In this document: positions 26,289-34,422 of the stretch, in pieces
Numbering within the stretch: position 1 is the first letter of the stretch
Layout: every line of letters begins with the position of its first letter
From: Acidobacteriota bacterium
GTDB taxonomy: Bacteria; Acidobacteriota; Terriglobia; Bryobacterales; Bryobacteraceae
Direction: 5' to 3'
Assembly: GCA_018268835.1 (NCBI GenBank)
Contig: JAFDVU010000007.1
Span: 1-64,000 of the forward strand
DNA: 64,000 nt
The notes under the pieces: model-generated
Told to the model about the DNA's origin: nothing
The model's database searches: none
What the model saw: only the letters and a program-made list of their open reading frames with translations
Made by a program: the position numbers and the translations under genes

Positions 26289-28073
26289 TTGCGCCCCCGA
26301 TTCTTCGCCTTCCTGTTTGTTGCCGCCGCCCTTTCCGCCCAGCAGGTGCAGGGTCCGAACCAGGCGGTCGTGGTGACCGGCACGTACGATCCCCTCACAC
26401 TGGAGGAGATGGACCGTGCGATCCGCGTGCTGCCGGTGCGCACGCAATCGCTGGTCCTGAACACGCTGGCCGACGTGCTGCGGCTGGATCCGTCGCTGGA
26501 CCTGCAGGAGCGGGCGCCGGACGGGGTGCAGGCGGACCTTTCCATCCGCGGTTCCACTTACGGGCAGACCCTGATCCTGCTCAACGGGCAGCGGCTGAGC
26601 GACGCGCAATCGGGCCATCACAACATGGACATTCCGGTGCCGCTGGAATCGATCGACCGGATCGAAGTGATGCGCGGGTCGGGCTCGGCGATCTACGGAT
26701 CGGACGCGGTGGCGGGCGTGGTCAACATCATCACGGCGCCGCCGGACGCCACCGAGCTCCGGTTGCGCACGGCTTTGGGCAGCGACGGCATCAACCAGCA
26801 GCGCGCGTCGCTCGGGCTGGCCGGGCGAAAGCTCAGCGAGCAGCTTTCCTTCTCGCGGGACTTTTCGAGCGGCTTCGCGACCGACCGCGATTATCGCAAC
26901 CTGGATTTCGCGAGCGTGACCCGGATGGTGAGCAGCCTGGGCACCGGCACCTTGAACCTGGGTTACATGGACCACCCCTTCGGCGCCGACCAGTTCTACG
27001 GCAACTTCCCTTCGTGGGAGGATACCAAGACCTGGTTCGCGGGATTCCAGCAGGCGCTGGGGCTCGACACCACGGTCAGTTTCGCCTACCGCCGGCACAG
27101 CGACCTTTTCGTACTCTTCCGCGACCAGCCCCAGATCTTCACCAATCACCACTCCGACGAAAGCTGGCAGGCGGCGCTGCGCCGGCGCCACGAGATGAGC
27201 GCGGGGACCACGGTCTACTACGGCGTGGAAGGCGTGCACGAATCGATCGTGAGCAATAATCTGGGGGACCACGCGCGCAGCCGCGCGGCGGCCTACGGCG
27301 CGCTCGACCTGCGTGCGTGGAAGCGCTTCAGCCTGAACATTTCGGCGCGGGAGGAGTTCTACCGCAAGTGGTCCGCCGCCTTCACGCCCTCGGTCTCGGG
27401 AGGAGTGTGGGTCTCCCCGGTTTTGAAGGTGCGCGCGAGCGTGAGCCGCGCCTTCCGGGTGCCCAGCTACACCGAACTCTACTACCAGGACCCGGCCAAC
27501 GCAGGTTCCCCGTTCCTACGGCCGGAGCGGGCGTGGAGTTACGAGACCGGCTTCGACTGGCAGCCGAGCCAGAGGATGAGCGGCGAACTGACGCTGTTTA
27601 CGCGGCGCGAGCGGGACGGCATCGATTTCTACCGTCCGGACCCGACCTCCATCTACCGGGCGCTGAACATCCAGAACCTCAATTTCCGGGGACTGGAGGC
27701 CTCCATCCGCTACGCGCCCTCGCGCACCAACACCTTCGACCTGCGCTACACGGAGTTACACGGCCAGCAGGACACGATCCCCGACGGGCAGACGAAGTAC
27801 ACCTTCAACTACCCGGTGAACTCCGGGGTTTTCGCGTGGCTGGTGACGCCGCGAAGCAACTTCATGCTGCGCACGCGGGTGGGCGTGCTGGACCGGCGCG
27901 CGCGGGACCCCTACGCGCTGTGCGAAGTCTACGCCGCCATGCCGAACGGCAAGGTGCATCCGTTTCTGCAGGTGAGCAACCTGGCGAACACCTCTTACCA
28001 GGAAGTGCTGGGCGTGCCGATGCCGGGGCGCACGATCATCGGCGGGGTCGAAGTGGTCTTGCGGAAGCGCTAG
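26289..28073 (+). CDS. TonB-dependent outer-membrane receptor (BtuB-like size)
   Basis: The 594-residue protein starts at TTG 26289 with a signal peptide (RFFAFLFVAAALSAQ). A plug domain follows (about 50-150): LVLNTLADVLRLDPSLDLQ, DLSIRGSTYGQTLILLNG, IDRIEVMRGSGSAIYGSDAVAGVVNI. The rest is a 22-strand-type beta barrel with VSRAFRVPSYTELYY near 390, ending with an aromatic-poor VEVVLRKR strand. It imports a vitamin-like or metal-chelate ligand with TonB energy; the ligand is not clear. The 3' end overlaps the convergent S41 peptidase gene by 38 bp. Confidence 0.92.
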   Translation: MRPRFFAFLFVAAALSAQQVQGPNQAVVVTGTYDPLTLEEMDRAIRVLPVRTQSLVLNTLADVLRLDPSLDLQERAPDGVQADLSIRGSTYGQTLILLNGQRLSDAQSGHHNMDIPVPLESIDRIEVMRGSGSAIYGSDAVAGVVNIITAPPDATELRLRTALGSDGINQQRASLGLAGRKLSEQLSFSRDFSSGFATDRDYRNLDFASVTRMVSSLGTGTLNLGYMDHPFGADQFYGNFPSWEDTKTWFAGFQQALGLDTTVSFAYRRHSDLFVLFRDQPQIFTNHHSDESWQAALRRRHEMSAGTTVYYGVEGVHESIVSNNLGDHARSRAAAYGALDLRAWKRFSLNISAREEFYRKWSAAFTPSVSGGVWVSPVLKVRASVSRAFRVPSYTELYYQDPANAGSPFLRPERAWSYETGFDWQPSQRMSGELTLFTRRERDGIDFYRPDPTSIYRALNIQNLNFRGLEASIRYAPSRTNTFDLRYTELHGQQDTIPDGQTKYTFNYPVNSGVFAWLVTPRSNFMLRTRVGVLDRRARDPYALCEVYAAMPNGKVHPFLQVSNLANTSYQEVLGVPMPGRTIIGGVEVVLRKR

Positions 28074-29757
28074 ACGGATCCGCCGAAGACGCGCCGCGTT
28101 TGGCGGCGACGTAACCCTCCATCGCCTTGGTGAAGCGTTCGACGAAGCCCTTGCCGGCATCCAACAGGTTGGCCGCGGTCATGTAGTCGTCCACCACGTC
28201 CGGCCGGACCCCGATGTTTTCGATGAACGGCATGGTGGTGAACTCGCCGCCGGTGTCCACGGCGTTCTTGCGTACGACGATGCTCCAGGCCAGGTTGGCG
28301 TAGGCTTCCATGTACACACCGGCCTGAAACTGGCTCACGGCGCCGCCGGCTCCGTCGGTGCGCATGCCGTAGAGCAGGGCGCGCTTTTCGTCCTGCATCA
28401 CGGCCGCGAAAATTTCCGCCGCAGACGCCGAGAGTTCGTCGGTGAGCAGCAGGATCGGTTTCGAATAAGCGATTTCGTTGCCGGCCCGATCGCGCGCCGC
28501 GGGGACGTCGAGCGAGTAGCCGCACAAGGCTTGCGGCGTGGTGAATCCGCGGTTTTCGGCAAAGGCCCTCTTGCCCTGTTCGACCAAAGCCTCGAGCGCC
28601 GCGATCTCGTCGGCGGTGGCGCCGTAATCCCGGGCCCACTCGATGTCCTGTTCCAGACCGAGCAGCAGGTCCCAGGTCATGCGGATCTGGATGCCCGCGC
28701 TGTGGAAGCCGCCGGGGTTGAGGTAGCTCAGGACGGTCTCGGTGGTACAGCCGCTGCCGCCGGGATTGCGCATGACGTCGATGACCAGCCCGTCGGTATT
28801 GGCCTCGAAGTATTTCACCTCGTTGGCCAGGTCCGTGGAGGAGACGTACGCGAAATCAGGGATCCGCATGAACCCCAGGGTCAGCCCGCCGGGGGAGGTG
28901 TAGGTGCCGGTGAGGATCGTATCGTAGCGGCCAAGTCCGAGGCGATAGCGGAAGCCCGACGGCAAGGTGAACACCGGAAGAGTCGCGCCCATCCCGACGG
29001 AAAGGCGGCGCGCGGGGAGGTGGAAGTTCTGTAGCGCGCGCAACCGGCTCATGTAAGGCGGGACCGCCTCCGCCGCGGTGGCGCTCACCCTGGGCACGGG
29101 ACTTGGGCCGGCCTGAGTGTACGGGTTCCCCGATTTCGTCCAGGGAACGGTGAGTGTGAGCAGGGTGCCGTCCGGTTTGCGGAAGACCAAGCTCGCGCTA
29201 TCGCCGAGTTCGTGTGCGCGCGGGATGAGGTATTGCGGGCGCCAGGTGAGGAATTCGAGCGAGTCGCGCGTGGCGGTGCGCGGGTTGCCGTCGCCGCGGA
29301 AGCGGCGCAGGTTGGCGGCAGTCTCGGCGGCGGAGACGCCGTCGATGGAGACCAACTCGTCGCCGATCTCGACGGGGTAATCGAACATGGGAAGCTGCTT
29401 GCGGTCGACGAAATCCACCAGGATGGTCCCGTTGTAGAGATCGACGTCGAACGGCAGGGTGGCTTCGAAGTCGCTGTTCAACAGAAAGATGGAGTGTCCG
29501 TCCTGGTTGGCGGCCACGTACTCGGAGCAGATTTCGAAGAACTCGAGATCGCTTTTCGACGCGTTGATGCGGGCGATCCAGGGCGTCAGATCGAGACTGT
29601 CATACTTGACGGCGGATTGCTTCCATTCCCAGAAGGCGTAGCGTTTGGAAAAGAGGGCCGCCAGATTCTGAAAATCCAGGATTTTTTGCTGCGGGGCGAG
29701 TTGTGCGAATGCGGGTAAGCCAAGCGCCAACACCACCAAGGGTTGGATAAACCTCAT
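28036..29757 (-). CDS. Exported S41 family peptidase
   Basis: The 573-residue protein starts at ATG 29757 with a signal peptide (MRFIQPLVVLALGLPAFA). An N-terminal helical domain and a PDZ-like region (PVEIGDELVSIDGVSAAE, about 130) are followed by the C-terminal processing-peptidase core: GLVIDVMRNPGGSGCTTE near 325 and LLTDELSASAAEIFAAVMQ near 435, with the serine in SASA. The lysine partner is not clearly placed. It is a periplasmic serine protease of unknown target. Its 3' end overlaps the TonB receptor gene. The divergent TPR gene begins 72 bp away. Confidence 0.88.
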   Translation of the reverse strand: MRFIQPLVVLALGLPAFAQLAPQQKILDFQNLAALFSKRYAFWEWKQSAVKYDSLDLTPWIARINASKSDLEFFEICSEYVAANQDGHSIFLLNSDFEATLPFDVDLYNGTILVDFVDRKQLPMFDYPVEIGDELVSIDGVSAAETAANLRRFRGDGNPRTATRDSLEFLTWRPQYLIPRAHELGDSASLVFRKPDGTLLTLTVPWTKSGNPYTQAGPSPVPRVSATAAEAVPPYMSRLRALQNFHLPARRLSVGMGATLPVFTLPSGFRYRLGLGRYDTILTGTYTSPGGLTLGFMRIPDFAYVSSTDLANEVKYFEANTDGLVIDVMRNPGGSGCTTETVLSYLNPGGFHSAGIQIRMTWDLLLGLEQDIEWARDYGATADEIAALEALVEQGKRAFAENRGFTTPQALCGYSLDVPAARDRAGNEIAYSKPILLLTDELSASAAEIFAAVMQDEKRALLYGMRTDGAGGAVSQFQAGVYMEAYANLAWSIVVRKNAVDTGGEFTTMPFIENIGVRPDVVDDYMTAANLLDAGKGFVERFTKAMEGYVAAKRGASSADPSSASARPLRPRR

Positions 29758-29829
29758 AGGAGTCTTATATCTCGCTTTCAGTCCGGGCGCGAGCCAGGGG
29801 GATTTCCAGGGGCCGGTGCGGTAAACTGG

Positions 29830-31311
29830 ATGCTTCAAGGCGAATATCCGTTGTTCCGTATCCTGTTTGCGATAGCCCTGTTTGCTCTGCCGGCGTGGGC
29901 CTCTCCCGCAGAGGCCGGATCCCTCGACGCAAGCGAAAGCCTGTTCACCGTGATGGCGGCGATCAATGCCGCCGGATACAAGGCGGACCTGTCTTCGCCC
30001 AACAACCACCCCTTGCGGGAGGCCATTCAGCAGGAACTGGCCAAGCGGCAGATTCCTTCGCTGGCGAAGATCAAGGACTTTTTCGACAAGCACCGCAAGC
30101 GCACCGACACCGAGGAACTGAGCCAGTACGTATCCTTCGCGCTCTCCTGCACGGGACCGCCGAACTTCGGCTTCGCGCAGCGCGACGTGGACATTCCGCC
30201 GGATGTGAGCGTGATGCGCGATCTTTCGGCGCCGCTGGCGGCGTTCTATAAGGAAGCCAACATACCGGACCTTTGGAAGCGGTCGCAGCCGGCGATCGAG
30301 CAGTACATCGCGCGTTACCAGGACCCGGTGATCAACGCAGTGTTGCAGGTGAACGGCTACCTGCGGCAGGTCACCACCGGATTCAAGGGCCGTACGTTCC
30401 GCATCCTGATCGAATTGCAGGCGGCGCCCAACCAGATACAGACGCGCAGCTATAGCGACGACTACACGATCGTGATCACGCCCTCGCCGGAGCTGCGCAC
30501 GTTCGATATCCGGCACGGCTACCTGCACTACCTGCTGGACCCGCTCTCCACGCGCTACCAGGAGATTCTGGACCGGAAGAAGAGCCTGATCGACCATGCA
30601 CTGCGGGCCGAAGCGCTGGGCGATGCCTTCAAGCAGGACTATCTGCTGCTGGTGACCGAATCGCTGATCAAGGCGGTGGAATCGCGGCTGGATCACCGGC
30701 CGCAGGAGATCCAGGAAGCGCTGCGGCAGGGCTACATCCTGGCGCCGTACTTCGGCGACGCGCTGCCGGTGTACGAGAAGCAGGAAAGCAGCATGATGGT
30801 GTACTACAAGGAAATGGTGCAGGCCATCGACGTGGTCAAGGAGGACCAGCGGCTGACCACCGTGCAGTTCGACAAGAGCGCTGCGGCGGGGCGCGCGGTG
30901 CCGGTCAAAGCCGCGCCGGAGCCGGCGCCGACCGGCGCGGCCAAGACGCTACAAGACGCCGAATCGGCGTTTCTGGCGCGCGACGCCGCCAAGGCCAAGG
31001 CGCTGTTCCTGAAGATTCTGGAGCAGACTGATAAAAAGTCGATGCATGCGTCGGCCTACAACGGGCTGGGCAGAACGGCATTGCTGGAGAAGGACCTGGA
31101 CGCGGCCGAGAGGCTTTTCGAGAAGTCGCTCGAATCCGAGCCAGAGGCCTTCGATAAGGCGTGGGACCATGTGTATCTGGGCAGGCTATCGCTGGCGGCG
31201 GGGGACCGCGAGGCGGCGGCTAAACATTTTGAGGCGGCCCTTGACGTAGCGGGCGCGACCGAGAAGGCGCGCCAGGAAGCCCAGCAGGGCCTGCAGCAGA
31301 CCAAGGAGTAA
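29830..31311 (+). CDS. Exported TPR protein with a conserved uncharacterised domain
   Basis: From ATG 29830 the product has 493 residues with a signal peptide (about 25 residues, ending AWASPAEA); a longer reading from 29743 would hide it. The domain at about 30-330 contains IRHGYLHYLLDPL, a histidine-spaced segment reminiscent of a degenerate metallopeptidase, then long helices. The C-terminal 120 residues are TPR repeats (AKALFLKILEQTDKKSMHASAYNGLGRTALLEKDLDAAERLFEKSL-type spacing). No function is known to me. A TAAACT box just before the ATG suggests a leaderless start. The next exported TPR protein follows after 18 nt. Confidence 0.75.
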   Translation: MLQGEYPLFRILFAIALFALPAWASPAEAGSLDASESLFTVMAAINAAGYKADLSSPNNHPLREAIQQELAKRQIPSLAKIKDFFDKHRKRTDTEELSQYVSFALSCTGPPNFGFAQRDVDIPPDVSVMRDLSAPLAAFYKEANIPDLWKRSQPAIEQYIARYQDPVINAVLQVNGYLRQVTTGFKGRTFRILIELQAAPNQIQTRSYSDDYTIVITPSPELRTFDIRHGYLHYLLDPLSTRYQEILDRKKSLIDHALRAEALGDAFKQDYLLLVTESLIKAVESRLDHRPQEIQEALRQGYILAPYFGDALPVYEKQESSMMVYYKEMVQAIDVVKEDQRLTTVQFDKSAAAGRAVPVKAAPEPAPTGAAKTLQDAESAFLARDAAKAKALFLKILEQTDKKSMHASAYNGLGRTALLEKDLDAAERLFEKSLESEPEAFDKAWDHVYLGRLSLAAGDREAAAKHFEAALDVAGATEKARQEAQQGLQQTKE

Positions 31312-31329
31312 TTGGAGTAAGGAGCATTT

Positions 31330-32124
31330 ATGAAGAAGACGATTCTCACCGGCATCCTGGCACTGGCGGCCGGTGCATATGGCCTCATGGCACAAGGCGC
31401 CGCGCCCGCGGCACAGGGCGCCGCCCCTGCCGCCAACAAGGGTCCCGCGCCGAAGTCGCAGGCCGAGTTGCAGGCGATCCAGGCGATGTTCGCCGCGCAG
31501 CAGACGGGTCCCGATGCGGTGATCAAAGCGTCCGACGACCTGCTGACGAAGTTCGCGGATACGGACTACAAGGAACTGGCGCTGTACATGCAGGCCGACG
31601 CGTACCAGCAGAAGCGGGACCTGACGAAGGCGCAGGTGCTGGCCGAACAGGCGATGGCGGTGAATCCGAAGAGCTACCAGGCGGCGATCATGCTGGCCGA
31701 ACTGATCACGCAGCAGACGCGGGAAAACGACCTGGACCGCGAAGACAAGCTCAACAAGGCCGCCAAGTACGCCAACGACGCTGTGACCAACGTGCAGGCC
31801 GCGGAGAAGCCGAATCCGCAGGTGACCGACGCGCAGTGGGATGAGTTCAAGAAGGGCATCGTCGCGCGCGCGCACAACGCGCTCGGGATGGGCGACCTGA
31901 CGCGCAAGAAGTTCGACGACGCGGTCACTGAATTCAAGACCGCGGCGGAGCAGGATCCGCAACCGGCCTACCTGGCGCGGGAAGCGAGCGCGCTGCAGTC
32001 GGGCGGGAAGAACGCCGAAGCCGTCGCGCTGTGCGACAAGATTCTGGCCGATCCGAATCTCCACCCGATGATCAAGCAGGTGGTGACGCAGATCAAGACG
32101 CAAGCATCGGCGGCAAAGAAGTAG
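31330..32124 (+). CDS. Exported TPR-containing protein
   Basis: The 264-residue protein has a signal peptide (MKKTILTGILALAAGAYG, cleavage near residue 21) and an Ala/Pro/Gly-rich linker with an AAPAAQGAAPAA repeat. TPR-like helices span about 45-250 (ALYMQADAYQQKRDLTKAQVLAEQAM, then ARAHNALGMGDLTRKKFDDAVTEFK). It probably scaffolds periplasmic or envelope proteins. It has a ribosome site (GTAAGGAG) before the ATG and is cotranscribed with the preceding TPR gene; rnc starts 14 nt after its stop. Confidence 0.85.
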   Translation: MKKTILTGILALAAGAYGLMAQGAAPAAQGAAPAANKGPAPKSQAELQAIQAMFAAQQTGPDAVIKASDDLLTKFADTDYKELALYMQADAYQQKRDLTKAQVLAEQAMAVNPKSYQAAIMLAELITQQTRENDLDREDKLNKAAKYANDAVTNVQAAEKPNPQVTDAQWDEFKKGIVARAHNALGMGDLTRKKFDDAVTEFKTAAEQDPQPAYLAREASALQSGGKNAEAVALCDKILADPNLHPMIKQVVTQIKTQASAAKK

Positions 32125-32138
32125 ACGTCACGAAGCAC

Positions 32139-32906
32139 ATGCGCGCGGAGCCCGCTGAACTCGAATTGCGGCTGAAATACCGGTTTCACGACGCCGAGTT
32201 GCTGCACCGCGCGCTGATGCACAGTTCTCTGGCCAACGAAATCCGCACCACGGGAGCGGAAGCGGCGGACAACGAGCAAATGGAGTTTCTGGGCGATTCG
32301 GTGCTGGGATTCCTGGTATCCGAAGCCCTGGTACGGCGTCATCCGGCGGCGCGCGAGGGTGAACTGTCGCAGCAAAAGGCGCACCTGGTGAGCGCGGCGC
32401 ACCTCCACGGCGTAGCGCGGCGGCTGGACCTGGGCGCCTTCCTCGAACTGGGGCGCAGCGAAGAAATGACGGGAGGGCGGGCCAAGAAGACCCTGCTGGT
32501 GGACGGACTGGAAGCGGTGATCGCGGCCATCTACCTGGATGGCGGAATGGACGCGGCGAGGGAGTTCGTCACCGCGTACGTCCTGGACGCGCCGCTGTCC
32601 GTGGATGAGGAAGCCGGCACCGACATCCAGCCGGCGGTGACCAACTTCAAGAGCGCGCTGCAGGAACTGGCCAAGGGGCGCAGCCTGCCGCTGCCGCGCT
32701 ACACGGTGGTGCGCGAGCAGGGTCCGGAACACGCCAAGATCTTCACGGTGGAGGCGCGGGTGGGCAAGGCGTGGTCGCACCAGGCGCAGGGACGCACCAA
32801 GAAGGTAGCGGCGCAGAGGGCGGCGCGCTCGGTGTACGAGCAAATGCTGGGCGCGGATGCCGCCGCCGAGCCGCCGTCCGGCGCGGAGACCGCGATCGGC
32901 ACATGA
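32139..32906 (+). CDS. rnc: Ribonuclease III
   Basis: The 255-residue enzyme has the RNase III catalytic signature NEQMEFLGDSVLGF (about residues 45-58), a second acidic cluster DGLEAVIAAIYLDGG (about 121-135) and a C-terminal double-stranded RNA-binding domain (about 165-235, ending KKVAAQRAARSVYEQML). It processes rRNA precursors and other duplex RNA. I start at ATG 32139, the one best placed before LELRLKYRFHDAELL; a longer frame from 32031 overlaps the TPR gene. It overlaps the methyltransferase gene by 4 nt. Confidence 0.95.
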   Translation: MRAEPAELELRLKYRFHDAELLHRALMHSSLANEIRTTGAEAADNEQMEFLGDSVLGFLVSEALVRRHPAAREGELSQQKAHLVSAAHLHGVARRLDLGAFLELGRSEEMTGGRAKKTLLVDGLEAVIAAIYLDGGMDAAREFVTAYVLDAPLSVDEEAGTDIQPAVTNFKSALQELAKGRSLPLPRYTVVREQGPEHAKIFTVEARVGKAWSHQAQGRTKKVAAQRAARSVYEQMLGADAAAEPPSGAETAIGT

Positions 32907-33664
32907 GCGGCTCGATGAACCCGGCGGAGTTCGCCAAGATCCGCGCGGTGGAGGAGAGCTTCTGGTGGTACCGCGGCATGCGCCGCATTCTGTTCCGGGT
33001 GGTGGATCCGCTATTGAGAGGGCGGCGCCTGGAACGCGTGCTGGAGGCCGGCTGCGGCACCGGATACTTTTCCCGCCTGCTGCAGGAGGATCGCGGCTGG
33101 CCGGTGGTGTCGCTGGACATCAGCGGCGAGGGTTTGCGCTACGCGCGCTCGCTGGGCGTGGAGCGAGCGGTGCAGGGCGACGTCTGCAGCCTGCCATTCG
33201 CCGCGGGGACTTTCGACGTGGTACTCTCGCTGGACGTGTTGCCGCATCTTCCATCGGGCGACGAGCAGGGCGCGATCCGGGAACTGGCGCGGGTGACGGC
33301 GCCGGGCGGGCTGGTGATCGTCCGCGCGGCGGCGCTCGAGTTGCTGCGCAGCCGGCACAGCGAGTACGTCTTCGAGCGGCAACGGTTCACACGATCCCGG
33401 CTGGTGAATTCGATGCGCGCCGCGGGGCTGCGCATCCTGCGGGCAACCTACGCCAACAGCCTGCTGCTGCCGGTCGCACTGGCGAAGTTCCGCATCTGGG
33501 AGCCGCTGTCGCGGGCGCCGCTGGCGAGCGGCGTGGAGCCGGTGTCGCCGTGGATGGACCGGCTGCTGCACGTGCCGCTGGCGGTGGAAGCGGGGTGGCT
33601 GGGGCGGGGCCGCGACTTCGCCATCGGACAATCGCTGATCGCAATCGGGGAGAGGGCCGCGTAG
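32903..33664 (+). CDS. Class I SAM-dependent methyltransferase
   Basis: The 253-residue protein has the SAM-binding loop VLEAGCGTGYFSRLL (about residues 44-58), the acidic VVSLDISGEGL strand, and VVLSLDVLPHL after it. FWWYRGMRRIL near the start is common in methyltransferases associated with glycan or lipid synthesis. The start overlaps the rnc stop (ATGA) and the GT2 gene follows directly, so it likely works with that glycosyltransferase. Confidence 0.9.
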   Translation: MSGSMNPAEFAKIRAVEESFWWYRGMRRILFRVVDPLLRGRRLERVLEAGCGTGYFSRLLQEDRGWPVVSLDISGEGLRYARSLGVERAVQGDVCSLPFAAGTFDVVLSLDVLPHLPSGDEQGAIRELARVTAPGGLVIVRAAALELLRSRHSEYVFERQRFTRSRLVNSMRAAGLRILRATYANSLLLPVALAKFRIWEPLSRAPLASGVEPVSPWMDRLLHVPLAVEAGWLGRGRDFAIGQSLIAIGERAA

Positions 33665-33665
33665 C

Positions 33666-34382
33666 GTGAACGGGCTGCGGTTCGCTTCGTTGAGCGTGTT
33701 CTTCCCGGCGTACAACGACGCGCCATCCCTGCCCGAATTGATCGCGAAGACCTTCGCCGTGCTGCGGGAGCGCGTGGAGGATTACGAGGTGATCGTCATC
33801 AACGACGGCAGTTGGGACGATACCGCGAAGGTGCTGGAGGAACTCCGCGCGCAGTACGCGCCGCACCTCCGGGTGATCACGCACGAGACGAATCGCGGCT
33901 ACGGCGGGGCGCTGCGCAGCGGATTCGCGGCGGCGCGCAAGGAGTACGTGTTCTATACCGACGGCGACGGCCAGTACGACGTAAGCGAGCTGCCGCTGCT
34001 GCTGGAGCGGATGACGCCTTCGACCGGGCTGGTGAACGGCTACAAGCTGGAGCGGCACGATCCGCTGCACCGCGTGTGGATCGGCAAGGTGTACAACTTC
34101 TGCGCGCGGCTGCTGTTCCGCATCCGGATCCGCGACATCGACTGCGATTTCCGGTTGATTTCGCGGCCGCTGCTGGAGAAGATCCACCTGACTTCGACCA
34201 GCGGCACGATCTGCGTGGAACTGGTGCGCAAGCTGGAGATCAGCGGCTGCGGAACCGCCGAGGTCGGGGTGCACCACTATCCGCGAATGCACGGGCGCAG
34301 CCAGTTTTTCCGAATCCGGTCGCTGATGCGGACGTTCGTGGAGTTGCTGCGGCTGTGGGTGCGGGTGGTGGTGCTCAAGTAG
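33666..34382 (+). CDS. Glycosyltransferase family 2 (polyprenol-phosphate mannosyltransferase-like)
   Basis: The 238-residue protein starts at GTG 33666, one base after the methyltransferase stop. It has the GT2 motifs VFFPAYNDAPSLPELI, VIVINDGSWDDT (nucleotide-sugar loop, about 42-53) and FYTDGDGQYD with the DxD-type metal motif (about 96-105). A CDFRLISRPLL segment near 160 is typical of dolichol-phosphate mannosyltransferase relatives. It would load a sugar on a lipid carrier, which a GT-C enzyme such as 2502..4031 or the membrane protein at 34423 could then use. Confidence 0.9.
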   Translation: MNGLRFASLSVFFPAYNDAPSLPELIAKTFAVLRERVEDYEVIVINDGSWDDTAKVLEELRAQYAPHLRVITHETNRGYGGALRSGFAAARKEYVFYTDGDGQYDVSELPLLLERMTPSTGLVNGYKLERHDPLHRVWIGKVYNFCARLLFRIRIRDIDCDFRLISRPLLEKIHLTSTSGTICVELVRKLEISGCGTAEVGVHHYPRMHGRSQFFRIRSLMRTFVELLRLWVRVVVLK

Positions 34383-34422
34383 CCGAGGGTGGTAGCGGGG
34401 CTAATACAGTAAGCTGGAAACG

